Notes: generated by a model not told the origin, from the letters alone. Numbered from the stretch's first letter, positions 8,320 through 17,021 are shown. The stretch: DNA of 64,000 nucleotides from Bin87 sp034421995 (GCA_034421995.1 DAOUJY010000006.1:1-64000); one strand, 5' to 3'. Numbers and translations are program-made.

Positions 8320-9162
8320 TCACTCGCCGATGAACTCGGGCCGCCGCTTTTCCAGAAACGCGCGAAAACCCTCGTGGTAGTCGCGGGTGTCGAACTGGGT
8401 GAGGGGCAGGTCGGCCTCTTCGGGCGTCAGATTCAGAGAGGGTTTGGCCAGGACCTGGTTCATCGTCTTCTTGTTGACGGCGTGGGAAAGGGGAGCCAGC
8501 GCGGCGATGTCGGCGGCCAATTTGTAAGTTACTTCTTCCAACTTTTCGTCGGGAACAACTTGGTTGACCAACCCGATCCGCAGCGCTTCGTCGGCGTCCA
8601 GGAGGCGGCCCGAAAGCAGGATGTACAGAGCATTGCCCTTGCCCACCAGGTTCACCAATCCGTACATCTCCCGGTGCCCGATGGTGATGCCCAGGCGGGC
8701 CACCGGGATACCCAGGCGACTGCCGGCTGCGGCGATGCGGAGATCGGTGGCGACGGCCAACTCGCAGCCGCCGCCGGCGGCGAAACCGCGAATCATTGAG
8801 ATGACCGGCGTGCCGATCTCCGCCACCGTTTCCAACAGGCCGTCCACGGCCTGGTTGTACACCCGGCCCTTGGCCGAGTCGCTGCGGTACGCCTCAAAGT
8901 CGCCGATGTCGGCGCCGGCGGAGAATGCGGTTTCTCCGGCTCCCGTCAACACCACGCAGCGCACGTCCCGGTCGGCATCCAATCGTCGCAGCAACGCCGT
9001 CAACTCGGTCCACATGGCGAAAGAGATGGCGTTGCGCTGCGCGGGCCGGTTGATGGTCACGGTGGCTACAGGCGACTCATTCCGCAACAGGATGTATCCG
9101 TTGTCGTCGATTGCAGTATCGGCGACGGCGGTAGTGGTAGAAGTGGTGGATTGATCGGGCAT
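8320..9162 (-). CDS. Enoyl-CoA hydratase/isomerase (crotonase) family protein
   Basis: 280 aa from the ATG at 9162 with AGGAG 9 bp upstream. Crotonase signatures: NRPAQRNAISFAMW, the oxyanion-hole stretch AFSAGADIGDFEA, and MIRGFAAGGGCELAVATDLRIA with the first catalytic-type Glu. Where hydratases have a second Glu (PEI/PEV), this protein reads GIPVARLGITIG, so classic hydration is doubtful and an isomerase, hydrolase or decarboxylase role is possible. The C-terminus ends with FRAFLEKRRPEF, a common crotonase ending. It is the first gene of a minus-strand pair with tlyA. Confidence 0.85.
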   Translation of the reverse strand: MPDQSTTSTTTAVADTAIDDNGYILLRNESPVATVTINRPAQRNAISFAMWTELTALLRRLDADRDVRCVVLTGAGETAFSAGADIGDFEAYRSDSAKGRVYNQAVDGLLETVAEIGTPVISMIRGFAAGGGCELAVATDLRIAAAGSRLGIPVARLGITIGHREMYGLVNLVGKGNALYILLSGRLLDADEALRIGLVNQVVPDEKLEEVTYKLAADIAALAPLSHAVNKKTMNQVLAKPSLNLTPEEADLPLTQFDTRDYHEGFRAFLEKRRPEFIGE

Positions 9163-9295
9163 AGGCGGGGCTCCTGTAGCGGTCTGGGCAAGGGCGCTGC
9201 GTTTCCCAGCGTAACCGGGGGCAACGGGAGTAGTCAACTCGGGCCAGCGTCAGGTAGCGCCTCGGTTTGAAAGAGGTTAAATCGCTTCAAGGTCA

Positions 9296-10237
9296 CTACT
9301 GGCTTAGCGGCATGAACGTGACACCGAGACCGTCAGCCCTCTGACGATTCGAGGGGGAGATGTCCTGCCCGATTACCGCGGCGCGCACGGCTGTGCTGGT
9401 CAGGCGGCCCATGATCAGCGCTCTTTCGTGGGCCCGGTCGATGTCGGTGTCGTCTATGGTGACGGAGGCTTCGATGATCACGTAAACGGTCTGATCCTCA
9501 TTGTCCTTGGCGGTGACGATGATGTCGGCCCGTTCGAGTTCCTGCGCCTGTTGGTCGCTGATCGCGCCGCCGATTACGCTTTCGTTCACCATGTCGTCCA
9601 GGTGAGCGCGGGTGTTGGCGTTGGGCGCCTGGAGAACCTGGGCTCGCCGCAGGCGGAGATAGCGCGCCAGGAGTCTTGGGGCGATGCGTGCAGCGCGGTT
9701 TTCGTAGGCGCTGCCGGTGAGGTTGCCCAGGGTACCCTCGATCCTCTGGACGCTGCCGGTGAGGGTGTCGAGCCGCTCGTTAGTCTGCTGCTGGAAGCTG
9801 TCGAGCCGCTCGTTGGTGTGCTGCTGGGCTTCCTGCAGGTTGTCGAGCCGCTCGTTGGTGTGCTGCTGGGCTTCCTGCAGGTTGTCGAGCCGCTCGTTGG
9901 TCTGCTGCTGGGCTTTTTCCAGGTTGTCGAGCCGCTCGTTGGTCTGTTGTTGGGCTTCCTGCAGGTTGTCGAGCCGCTCGTTGGTCTGTTGCTGGAAGCT
10001 GTCGAGCCGCTCGTTGGTGTGCTGCTGGGCTTCCTGCAGGGCATTGATCTGTTCCGTTGTTTGCTGCTGGAAGCTGTCGAGCCGCTCCGCTGTTTCCTGT
10101 TGGATGCTGGCGAGCCGGGCAACGGTTTCGGGCAGCTGGAGCAGTTCGCGGGTCAGGATGCGGGCGCGTACCCGTTCGAGGAGTTCCGGGTCCTGGTCCA
10201 ATTGCCTCATGAACGCGTCGGCTTCGGGGGTGGTCAT
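9296..10237 (-). CDS. Coiled-coil protein with 11/14-residue repeat mosaic and possible PD-(D/E)XK-like C-terminus
   Basis: 313 aa. The ATG at 10237 has GGAGACACC upstream. The start MTTPEADAFMRQLDQDPEL is followed from about residue 45 to 155 by a coiled coil built of near-identical units of 14 residues (TNERLDNLQEAQQH) and 11 residues (TNERLDSFQQQ) in mixed order. The C-terminal domain (about 175-313) includes LERADIIVTAKDNEDQTVYV and VIIEASVTIDDTDIDRA, resembling PD-(D/E)XK-type domains found behind coiled coils in Chloroflexota and cyanobacteria. Catalytic activity is not proven: the usual Lys after the Glu is not obvious. It lies beside an XRE-ImmA module, suggesting an accessory or defence locus. 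Confidence 0.7.
   Translation of the reverse strand: MTTPEADAFMRQLDQDPELLERVRARILTRELLQLPETVARLASIQQETAERLDSFQQQTTEQINALQEAQQHTNERLDSFQQQTNERLDNLQEAQQQTNERLDNLEKAQQQTNERLDNLQEAQQHTNERLDNLQEAQQHTNERLDSFQQQTNERLDTLTGSVQRIEGTLGNLTGSAYENRAARIAPRLLARYLRLRRAQVLQAPNANTRAHLDDMVNESVIGGAISDQQAQELERADIIVTAKDNEDQTVYVIIEASVTIDDTDIDRAHERALIMGRLTSTAVRAAVIGQDISPSNRQRADGLGVTFMPLSQ
9770..10095 (-). repeat. In-gene tandem repeat (33- and 42-bp units)
   Basis: Nearly identical DNA units on the minus strand encode TNERLD-type segments of 11 and 14 residues, alternating irregularly. DNA identity between units is high, so the array probably varies in copy number by slippage or recombination while keeping frame (both lengths are multiples of three). 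Confidence 0.85.
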
Positions 10238-10572
10238 TCTGGTGTCTCCGTCGTGGTCGCGGACGCTGCCGGCAGTGGGGATATTATGCCACCCGGCGGC
10301 AGACTTGGTGAAGGTTGCGGACGTTGGCGCGATTGCTGATATGATAGCAATTATATCAATTAAGAATATTATCGAATAACGCGCATTTATATTGTTGATA
10401 GTATCTGATTTCGCAGGCGATTTCGCTACCCCGGTTTCCAAAACCGTCCTACGAAATAGCACCAACCAATGACGAAAATCGGCTCTCAGAAATTCTGGAT
10501 ATGGCCGATAGACAGGTATCTACAAATATTCGCAACGAATTTTGCGGTAGTAGGGACGAAGCATCCTTTGGG
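10238..10572. other. AT-rich intergenic region
   Basis: 335 bp between the coiled-coil gene and the end of the ImmA gene, clearly more AT-rich than its surroundings around 10330-10410 (runs such as ATTATATCAATTAAGAAT). It most likely contains the coiled-coil gene promoter. The 16-mer CAGGCGATTTCGCTAC (10413-10428) recurs inverted at 24106-24121. No gene seen. Confidence 0.6.
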
Positions 10573-11931
10573 CTACTGGTAGTCGCCGCCGTACAGCCCG
10601 TCCAAGTCCTTGTTCTGGCGAGAGCGCGCATGGTCGGCTTCGATTCTATGCCGCACGCGTTCCTCGCTGATCTCAACCAGTCGTTCCGGCAGTATTGCTT
10701 CTCTTTGCAAGAGGTGCAGGGCGTCCAACAACCGCTGATCGTGTCCAACGTCTTCCGGCGCACACTTCAATTGGCTATGGATGCGCGGAGATCCAGCAGA
10801 GAGGCGCAACTTCCTGACAAATTCGGTCATCTCGTCTTCTATGTACGCCTTCTCGGGCGGACCAAGAATATCTCCGAGCAGGTCGTTGGGATCTCGGTAG
10901 TAGGTCCAGAAATCAGTTTCTCCGATATTGAGCAGTGAGAGCAGTTCGGCCCGGGAGAATTCCATACTTTGTTCGAAATACTGCACCATATCGAATAGCA
11001 GAGATGGGCGCTCTACCGGAGGATCCAGGTTGGACGGCTCTTTGGTCCGGTAACCGTTTTTTGACAATTGCACCATCAAGGATTTGTGTTGCCGCGCATC
11101 GATAGCGCCCAGATCTCGGGCTCTCATCACGATCGCCTGCATGGAGATTTTCCATTCGATTTTGAGGGGCGCCAGTTTGCCGATGTTCAAACGACGGAGC
11201 CTCGGTTCAATTTGGTGAGCCGGCGCCAGGAATTCCCCGGCGAACCGATGCGCTTGCTCTTCGGCATCCTTGCTGGAGTTGGAGACTTCGCTGTGCATCA
11301 CCATGTGGCCTATCTCATGGGCCAGCGTCCATCTCCAGCGGTCCGGCGGCAGGTCCCGGTTGAGGTGAAAGACAGGGGGCAACCCCATGGTGCGGCATCC
11401 GAACCCGTCGATCCGGCTATCGAATTTATGCGCCACGACTATCCCCCCATTTTCCTCGACGGTCCTGGTTACATTGAAGACCGGTCCTGATGGGAGTTGC
11501 CACGCTGCCCGCACGGTACGGGCGATCTTCTCAGGGTCGTAGTCAAACTCCTCAATCGGATAGAACGGAAAGGGAGGGAAATGGAACACGCCGTCCAGCG
11601 CCTCTCGCAGCGCGTCTGCTTCCATCCGGCGCACCGTGGCTTCGGCATAGGTGCGGTTCAACACCCCGGCAGGGATGCGCGCCCGCTTGCGATGGAATAC
11701 TTCACTGCCAACGCCGGCCCGTCCCATGGGTTGGCGAAAAAACTTGACGGGATAGTCCAATGCCTGGCAAATAAGCGCCAAGTGCTCGGCCGTTACATCC
11801 CGCACTCCCGCCTCGTATTTGGCGATCATAGGTTGCCCCACACCCGTAGCAGTTGCAAGCGCCGTTTGAGTCAAACCGCGAGATTGGCGAGCTAGGGTGA
11901 GTAGTTCCGGGTTGACGGATAGGTCGCTCAT
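10573..11931 (-). CDS. XRE-family HTH regulator fused to ImmA/IrrE metallopeptidase
   Basis: 452 aa. Residues about 7-62 form an XRE/Cro helix-turn-helix (GLTQTALATATGVGQPMIAK). Residues about 150-245 form an ImmA/IrrE (COG2856) zinc peptidase with HEIGH at 205-209 and the downstream Glu in DAEEQAHRFAGEFLAP. A further ~190 residues follow, including a segment near YFEQSMEFSRAELLSLLNIG; function unknown. Such fusions control stress, phage or toxin genes by self- or partner cleavage and have been predicted as toxin-antitoxin components. The start overlaps the stop of the upstream 195-aa gene (ATGA), so the two are translationally coupled and probably act together. Confidence 0.88.
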   Translation of the reverse strand: MSDLSVNPELLTLARQSRGLTQTALATATGVGQPMIAKYEAGVRDVTAEHLALICQALDYPVKFFRQPMGRAGVGSEVFHRKRARIPAGVLNRTYAEATVRRMEADALREALDGVFHFPPFPFYPIEEFDYDPEKIARTVRAAWQLPSGPVFNVTRTVEENGGIVVAHKFDSRIDGFGCRTMGLPPVFHLNRDLPPDRWRWTLAHEIGHMVMHSEVSNSSKDAEEQAHRFAGEFLAPAHQIEPRLRRLNIGKLAPLKIEWKISMQAIVMRARDLGAIDARQHKSLMVQLSKNGYRTKEPSNLDPPVERPSLLFDMVQYFEQSMEFSRAELLSLLNIGETDFWTYYRDPNDLLGDILGPPEKAYIEDEMTEFVRKLRLSAGSPRIHSQLKCAPEDVGHDQRLLDALHLLQREAILPERLVEISEERVRHRIEADHARSRQNKDLDGLYGGDYQ

Positions 11932-12515
11932 GAACCCTCCCGGTCAATGCGGACGGGGCGGTATGCGTAATGCGTGCGATGCGTCTCAATACCGTCCAAT
12001 CCCAGTTGCCCGACATCAAATGTGTCGGTGCGCGCGCCGTAGATCTGGATGCGCCAATCGATCTCGCTTTCCACCCTGAGCAGGATATGGATATTGTCAT
12101 ATCCACTCATTACGGCATCGAGCCGATAACCGAGCTCCAGTCTGGGAGCAGGCTCAAGCCCTTTTAGCGCCATCTGCCGGTTCCAGGCATCCGCGTGCGT
12201 AGTCGCCAGATTCCACGAGAGGTAGCGTGGATCCAGTTGCTTCACACGGATGATCACCTCGTCCTGAACCGACAGATAGCGCTGTCCGCGATGTGTCCTG
12301 CACTCAAACCGTTTCCCATGGTCAGGCGATTCTTCCATGCGAGAATACCAGAAATCGTGGAGTGTGGAACAGAATGCGCGGCGGCGCATAGGCGCGCGGA
12401 TCCGTACCATGTTGGGGTGGTTCATCTCATCCACGTAGTCCAACAGAGCGTGTACCCAAGAGGTCGCAAACGGCTGCAGTTTGGTCCAACCGTCTTCTAG
12501 TGGTAGATGGGCCAT
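11928..12515 (-). CDS. Unknown protein coupled to XRE-ImmA peptidase
   Basis: 195 aa with GGGAGG 6 bp before its ATG. No family recognised. It is soluble, rich in Trp/Tyr/Arg, with segments SWVHALLDYVDEMNHPNMV, LHDFWYSRMEESPDHGKRF and VESEIDWRIQIYGARTDTF. Its stop overlaps the start of the XRE-ImmA gene, so it is the first gene of a two-gene unit. By analogy with XRE-COG2856 pairs it may be the protein regulated, sequestered or cleaved by the peptidase; this is inference from position only. Confidence 0.65.
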   Translation of the reverse strand: MAHLPLEDGWTKLQPFATSWVHALLDYVDEMNHPNMVRIRAPMRRRAFCSTLHDFWYSRMEESPDHGKRFECRTHRGQRYLSVQDEVIIRVKQLDPRYLSWNLATTHADAWNRQMALKGLEPAPRLELGYRLDAVMSGYDNIHILLRVESEIDWRIQIYGARTDTFDVGQLGLDGIETHRTHYAYRPVRIDREGS

Positions 12516-12623
12516 GATGACCTCCCATCGTTAGGATAAGGGCGAGGGTATCACGACGTTTCCAATCGTGCAAAAATTATGTCAGATTTTATGACACGCC
12601 TCTCGAAGGAGTGCCAGCATTGC

Positions 12624-13247
12624 CTATCGGCGCACCACCATAGTGCCGGTAAAGCGGTCGGCCAGAGAAAACGGCCGGTCAAAATCGCTCATCGTTACGA
12701 AGAAATCGAAAATGATACCCAGCGGCATCAGGTACAACATGGTTTTCAGTCCCTCGCGGACGAACATTGTCATCCAGTCAGCGGGCGTTCCATCCTGCCG
12801 CAGTACCCGGATACCGACCAGCCGCTTGCCCGGCGTTTGCCCCCGGCGCAGGGTAAGGCACCACCACACGATGTAGGCCAGAGCGCCCAGGACCAGGCCC
12901 ATGAATAGAAACAGCAGCAGCGTGAGGACATAGAGAAACAGATGGCCCAGGTGCCGCAGCCACGCCGTCGCGTTGAGCACGATGCCGGCGGCGCCACTTG
13001 CAATATCCTCGGCGCTGGCGTAGGGGTCCAGGGCGGCGCGGATGTTCTTGTCTAGGCATTCCAGGTCGCAGACCGGCGCAGCCGGCGGCATGGCCACCGG
13101 CAACAGCGCCCACACGATGAATGCGGTCAGCGGACCGACAGCCCAAAGCAGGGCGCAGTCGATAAGCCATCCGACGTACCGGCGGATGGGCGTGGCCAAT
13201 GGCAACTGGTCGGTCACCGGTTCGTTACCTGACGTCAATGAACACAT
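12624..13247 (-). CDS. RDD family membrane protein
   Basis: 207 aa if started at the ATG 13247 (overlapping the lipoprotein gene by 23 bp); a GTG at 13217 just after the upstream stop is an equally good start. Features of RDD proteins: IRRYVGWLIDCALLWAVG in the first membrane segment, further segments around GHLFLYVLTLLLFLFMGLVL and LAYIVWWCL, then the conserved LRRGQTPGKRLVGIRVLR and a C-terminal SLADRFTGTMVV. RDD proteins are small membrane proteins of mostly unknown function, some linked to ion exchange. It is coupled to the lipoprotein gene upstream. Confidence 0.8.
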   Translation of the reverse strand: MCSLTSGNEPVTDQLPLATPIRRYVGWLIDCALLWAVGPLTAFIVWALLPVAMPPAAPVCDLECLDKNIRAALDPYASAEDIASGAAGIVLNATAWLRHLGHLFLYVLTLLLFLFMGLVLGALAYIVWWCLTLRRGQTPGKRLVGIRVLRQDGTPADWMTMFVREGLKTMLYLMPLGIIFDFFVTMSDFDRPFSLADRFTGTMVVRR

Positions 13248-14001
13248 CCGGCGGGTCAATCCGCACGCTCTGGTTGAAATCGGACAACAGCAGCTGCCGC
13301 ACGGTGCCGGGGGCATCGTATTGACCGATTGCTCCGACCAGGTGCGCCTGGCGCGGCAGGCGGTCTTCACGGTCGATCCAGATGATGATGTCGGCGCTGG
13401 CGTTCTCGCTGAGATCGATGGACAGCCAATCCATGGCGGCGGCGGGAATGCTCCCGGACACCCGGTACGCTTCACGGCCGTCGATGTCCTCGATGCCTTC
13501 CAGGTTGGGGGTTGCGACCTGGGCCAGGAGGTCGGCCATCACCTCGTTCAGCGCCCCCACTGGAATGATGGCCAGTTCGGCGGATTGCAGCACCCATTGG
13601 CCGGACAGCGGGTCGGTGATGTAGAGACCGTCAGGCACGAGAACCATTTGCAGAGGGAAATAGGTGCCCGAGCTGGGGTCCACCTGGTGGTCCCGGACCA
13701 GATAAGCGTCGATGACGAGGGAAAGGCCGGCTGCGGCATCCCATTCGCCGGTGATCTCGGTTGCTTTGATATGGGAGCCGTCGTCGCGGTAGTAGATGCT
13801 GCCCCGCTGGTGGGTGAGGCTGAATTTCAGCGAGTGTATCCCGCGCAAAGATGTGGCGCTCTCCATCAGCAGAGCCTCCGGCTGCGGTGGGGGGACGTAC
13901 GCTTCTTCCTGGGGCGTGTACACGCATGCGGCCAGGGCGAGCGTGAGTATGAGCACCGCCAGTAGCCGCGGCATCGAGACTGATTTTTGCCAAATATGCA
14001 T
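13225..14001 (-). CDS. LppX/LprAFG-like lipoprotein
   Basis: 258 aa from the ATG at 14001 with AGGAG 6 bp upstream. Signal peptide with lipobox TLALAAC (Cys about residue 26) predicts a membrane-anchored lipoprotein. The body (SLRGIHSLKFSLTHQ, then DITGEW-type strands, VPDGLYITDPLSGQWV, DREDRLPRQAHLVG) has the repeated pattern of LppX_LprAFG family lipid-carrier lipoproteins, in which a half-barrel binds an acyl lipid. Family assignment is by eye from the succession of strands. It overlaps an RDD membrane-protein gene downstream, so they probably form a small envelope operon. Confidence 0.7.
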   Translation of the reverse strand: MHIWQKSVSMPRLLAVLILTLALAACVYTPQEEAYVPPPQPEALLMESATSLRGIHSLKFSLTHQRGSIYYRDDGSHIKATEITGEWDAAAGLSLVIDAYLVRDHQVDPSSGTYFPLQMVLVPDGLYITDPLSGQWVLQSAELAIIPVGALNEVMADLLAQVATPNLEGIEDIDGREAYRVSGSIPAAAMDWLSIDLSENASADIIIWIDREDRLPRQAHLVGAIGQYDAPGTVRQLLLSDFNQSVRIDPPDVFIDVR

Positions 14002-14169
14002 ATGTTCTCCTGGATTGCGCCCACGCCCCCTTGACACGGCCCGGGCGTAGACGCGACCGTCGACGCAAAATTCGGGCCTGCGCCCGGGATGCGAGGGGCA
14101 AAATGGAAAAATTGGCAGCTGAATTCGCGCTCATGTGGAATTGTGGGGTCTCTGAGATCATCCCTATTC

Positions 14170-14394
14170 TCATGGGCTGCCTCGTCGCTGCTTGCCTAAT
14201 ATGCGGCTTGCTATTGGGTGAAGTGCTACACCTAAAGAAACGATGCCAATGCAACCACCCAAAACAAGAAACAACCACTCAAGACCCGGCGGTGCAGTGT
14301 TCGGGAGGAACATGAACAGGAGCCCCAAGCCTACCAGCAGGATCCCTGTGATGATTGCGCCGACCAAACAGTGAATGCCTTTGATTCCGAACAT
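14170..14394 (-). CDS. Small two-helix membrane protein
   Basis: 74 aa with two long hydrophobic segments (LVGAIITGILLVGLGLLFMF and WLFLVLGGCIGIVSLGVALH) and a basic tail (RILGKQRRGSP). GAGGAGC lies about 10 bp before the ATG. It follows the 502-aa membrane-protein gene on the same strand with a 33-bp gap, so it is likely cotranscribed. An overlapping plus-strand ORF (from 14103) also encodes a hydrophobic peptide but has poorer context. Family unknown. Confidence 0.5.
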   Translation of the reverse strand: MFGIKGIHCLVGAIITGILLVGLGLLFMFLPNTAPPGLEWLFLVLGGCIGIVSLGVALHPIASRILGKQRRGSP

Positions 14395-14427
14395 GGCATT
14401 TGCTCCTCGCGCGGTTCAGGAACCGCA

Positions 14428-15936
14428 TCAGGGTTGTTGGACCGGTACGCAGTCCAGCAACTCCTCGGTCATCCCGCCCGTCCACAGGCACAGTTTTAGA
14501 CCGGGATGCGAGGCTGCGAGTGGGTCGATTTGCAGGCGTACCGTCAAAAGGTTGTTGACGTGTGTGTAGTGTTCGGTGATCCAATCGCCGGGCAGAGAAC
14601 CGCAGGCATCCGCCATGCTGTGCGGGATGATGGCTCCGTAGAAAGTGTCGTCATCGGTCAAGGTCGCGTTTGGGAAACCGCAACGGGGACCGGCGACGAC
14701 TAAGCCGGCTCTTTCGTCTATCCTGGCCCGGAAAGTCAATATCCCCGCCTCAGACACTTTGGGTTCCCGTATCCAATCGACATAGCCATCGGCCGGCTGG
14801 TCCGGAACGGAGCAGTTCGGGCATTCTACCGTAGGCAGACGGTCTGACGGTAGGGGGTTGGCCTCGGGCGGAACGGGCGATGGCTGCGCATCCGCTGGAG
14901 TAGTTGCGATTGGGGTTGCGTTGGACGATTCCTGTTGAGCAACGGCGGTGGGTGCGGCCGGCGGCGGTTGCATCGCTAACGCTACCGCCGCCACTATCGT
15001 GGCTTCCAGGTCGCGAGTGGGTTCAACTACTGCCGGCGCTGGCGTCCCGCTCGACGAAGCTAGCGCTACGTAGGCCACCAGCAGGCCGATTCCGGCCACG
15101 ATAGCCAGCGTCAGGAAAGCAGCAATCAGAAGCGCCAGTAGGTTCCTCCGGGCCTTGCGCCTTGTCGTCGTATTAGGTATCGGCGCAGCCGGCTCCGCTG
15201 GTTCTGCGGGCACCGGCCCGTCGTCATCACCCGATGGCGGTTCCATCGCATTGACGCCGGGATCCTCGGCGTCATCTGGCACTGGCGCTTCCTGTTCGGT
15301 ACGGAGTTGCTCCCGTCGCCGTTCAAAGTCCTGCTGGCGTTCCGCCTGTTGGCGACGAAATTCTTGCAGATGAAGCTCTCGTTCCCGTTCCATATCATCG
15401 CGTTGATGACGGATGGGAAGTTCTACGCGCTCGTTGGCGCGAGCCGACTGCGCAGGGGGCCGTATATGATTCTCGTCTGCGGCGCCAGGCAAGACAAAGT
15501 CCATTTGCCGAGCTGAGCAATCGCCAGTCCGCGTCCAGTCGCCGTCCCGCGGCGGACCGGTGCTTGCCCGTGCTCTCCATTTTCTGACCATAGGAATGCC
15601 GATGAAAAGTAGGATTATCCCGCCTATCACCGTTAGAACATAAGGCCAGAAACCCCAGACCAACAATGCAAACCAGCGAACGACGAACCAAATCCCTTCA
15701 ATAATCCAGTACCCAAGACCGCGACCTCTTCTACCTGGAGCGTTGTAGCAGCAATCTGCGTAAGGCCCTGCTTGATTCACCACGGAATTCATTGACGGAA
15801 GGGTGTCCTCGCCGGCTCGATTATCGAGTGACGGTTGGACGTCGGTCGAGACCGCCTCGGTTGTGCTGGCAGCAACCAACGCGAACATGACCACGCCCAT
15901 GATGCACGGTATGACTTTCGCTACGATGGACACCAT
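14428..15936 (-). CDS. Multi-segment membrane protein with extracytoplasmic C-terminal domain
   Basis: 502 aa, no known family. Order: signal-like segment (about 1-29), Cys-containing stretch (DCCYNAPGRRGRG), hydrophobic region (about 76-117), charged Arg/Glu/Gln helix likely forming a coiled coil (about 181-215), Pro/Glu/Ala linker, a second strong membrane segment (264-294), a DLEATIVAAVALAM motif (309-322) shared with neighbouring surface proteins, a Pro/Thr/Ala linker, and a compact domain (about 370-502) with six cysteines (372, 375, 419, 445, 483, 496). A decayed copy of its last residues (LLDCVPVQQP, stop) lies 1.6 kb away at 16047. Probably an envelope sensor or binding protein; inferred from layout. 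Confidence 0.65.
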   Translation of the reverse strand: MVSIVAKVIPCIMGVVMFALVAASTTEAVSTDVQPSLDNRAGEDTLPSMNSVVNQAGPYADCCYNAPGRRGRGLGYWIIEGIWFVVRWFALLVWGFWPYVLTVIGGIILLFIGIPMVRKWRARASTGPPRDGDWTRTGDCSARQMDFVLPGAADENHIRPPAQSARANERVELPIRHQRDDMERERELHLQEFRRQQAERQQDFERRREQLRTEQEAPVPDDAEDPGVNAMEPPSGDDDGPVPAEPAEPAAPIPNTTTRRKARRNLLALLIAAFLTLAIVAGIGLLVAYVALASSSGTPAPAVVEPTRDLEATIVAAVALAMQPPPAAPTAVAQQESSNATPIATTPADAQPSPVPPEANPLPSDRLPTVECPNCSVPDQPADGYVDWIREPKVSEAGILTFRARIDERAGLVVAGPRCGFPNATLTDDDTFYGAIIPHSMADACGSLPGDWITEHYTHVNNLLTVRLQIDPLAASHPGLKLCLWTGGMTEELLDCVPVQQP

Positions 15937-16046
15937 AAAGTTGTCACCTTATTAATGATTGCAGATACGGCTTCAAACGGCCGATAGTCCTTCCCGACGG
16001 TTCTGCAACGGCAGTGCAAATGCCGAATGCCTGGATGGAGTTTTAG

Positions 16047-16120
16047 ATCATTCGACGGTCACGGCTGCTGGACTGGAACGCAATCCAACAATAAATGAGC
16101 GACGAGACCTATTGCGACCG
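16047..16120 (-). pseudogene. Relic of the C-terminus of a 502-aa-protein paralogue
   Basis: On the minus strand a frame ends in LLDCVPVQQP and a stop, identical in protein to the end of the intact gene at 14428 but with many synonymous DNA differences (Leu, Val, Gln and Pro codons). Upstream similarity fades after a few tens of bases, so the rest of the gene is lost. The synonymous pattern means the copy diverged while still translated and decayed afterwards. Confidence 0.6.
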
Positions 16121-16165
16121 GGGGAGGACAACTTTCCGATGTTGCGTTGCATATCTGCATTAGCA

Positions 16166-16990
16166 TCAGAAACAGGGGAGATACGCCACAACGTCTTGAA
16201 GGCCGGAGACATCGAACTCCCCCCAAAAGGAAATGCTTTCGTCATTTTCAGCAAACATCCCTGCGTTCAAGGCTTGATGCTGATTTTGTTGTCGGCTGGC
16301 TTTTTGGATGACTGAGAACATCTGCTTCACTTGGGCTTGATTGGGGACGTAGATGCCAGACTCATCATCGGTCAATAGGGGATCGTAGTAATAATGAAGG
16401 TCGCTTTCCATCCACGCTTCGGATGTAGTGTCCCATATACCGATGACGTAGGTATCAACCTCGGGCGGAACCAAGAGACTATAAGGTAAGAAATAAGCAA
16501 CCTTGGCCCCAGCGATGCAGCCGAACATCAGGTATATCTCGCTTGCCCATGCTGTCGGCACAGAATCCAATGCTACAAATCTGGCATCTGGGTCATACCC
16601 CAGTGCCTTTAAATCTGCGTTCACAAGATTTTCGTACACAAGATCTCGATACCAGTTTCCGGTTTCCGACCAGTGGTTGATGGGCTGGGTTGGCTGTTGA
16701 TGGGGTCGTGCGGTTGACGTGGGCACGGGCGTTGGCGTGGGAAGCGGCGTGTTGGTGGAACGCAACGTTGGAGTGGGAAACGGCGTATAAGTCAGGCGTG
16801 GTGTTGGCGTGGCAGTCGGCGCTGGAGCAGGTGTCGCCGTTCCGTCCAGGGCGGCGATGGCTGCCTTGACCATCGCCCCAATGTCCGGCGTCGCGGTCGG
16901 TATCGGAGTTGGCTCGGCGGGCGCGAAGCACCCGATAGATTGGAATGCTATGACCGCAACCATAGCTACGACCTTTAGGTGACGGCTCAT
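16166..16990 (-). CDS. Lipoprotein with Pro/Thr-rich stalk, unknown domain
   Basis: 274 aa from the ATG at 16990. Signal peptide with lipobox FQSIGC (Cys about residue 20) followed by a segment PDIGAMVKAAIAALDG similar to those in the LRR and 502-aa proteins. A ~70-residue Pro/Thr stalk (TPTPRLTYTPFPTPTLRSTN...) leads to a C-terminal domain of about 160 residues (WYRDLVYENLVNADLKALGY, ASEIYLMFGCIAGAKVAYFL, FWGEFDVSGLQDVVAYLPCF) not assignable to a family. Likely anchored outside the membrane. A vWA gene relic sits directly upstream and a relic of another envelope gene directly downstream. Confidence 0.65.
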   Translation of the reverse strand: MSRHLKVVAMVAVIAFQSIGCFAPAEPTPIPTATPDIGAMVKAAIAALDGTATPAPAPTATPTPRLTYTPFPTPTLRSTNTPLPTPTPVPTSTARPHQQPTQPINHWSETGNWYRDLVYENLVNADLKALGYDPDARFVALDSVPTAWASEIYLMFGCIAGAKVAYFLPYSLLVPPEVDTYVIGIWDTTSEAWMESDLHYYYDPLLTDDESGIYVPNQAQVKQMFSVIQKASRQQNQHQALNAGMFAENDESISFWGEFDVSGLQDVVAYLPCF

Positions 16991-17021
16991 CGTGTTCAAT
17001 CCTGCTATTCCTCGGTGGCGT

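Noticed and set aside
14103..14315. Plus-strand 70-aa hydrophobic ORF
   Set aside because: Overlaps the better placed minus-strand 74-aa ORF; weak ribosome binding site and no operon partner.
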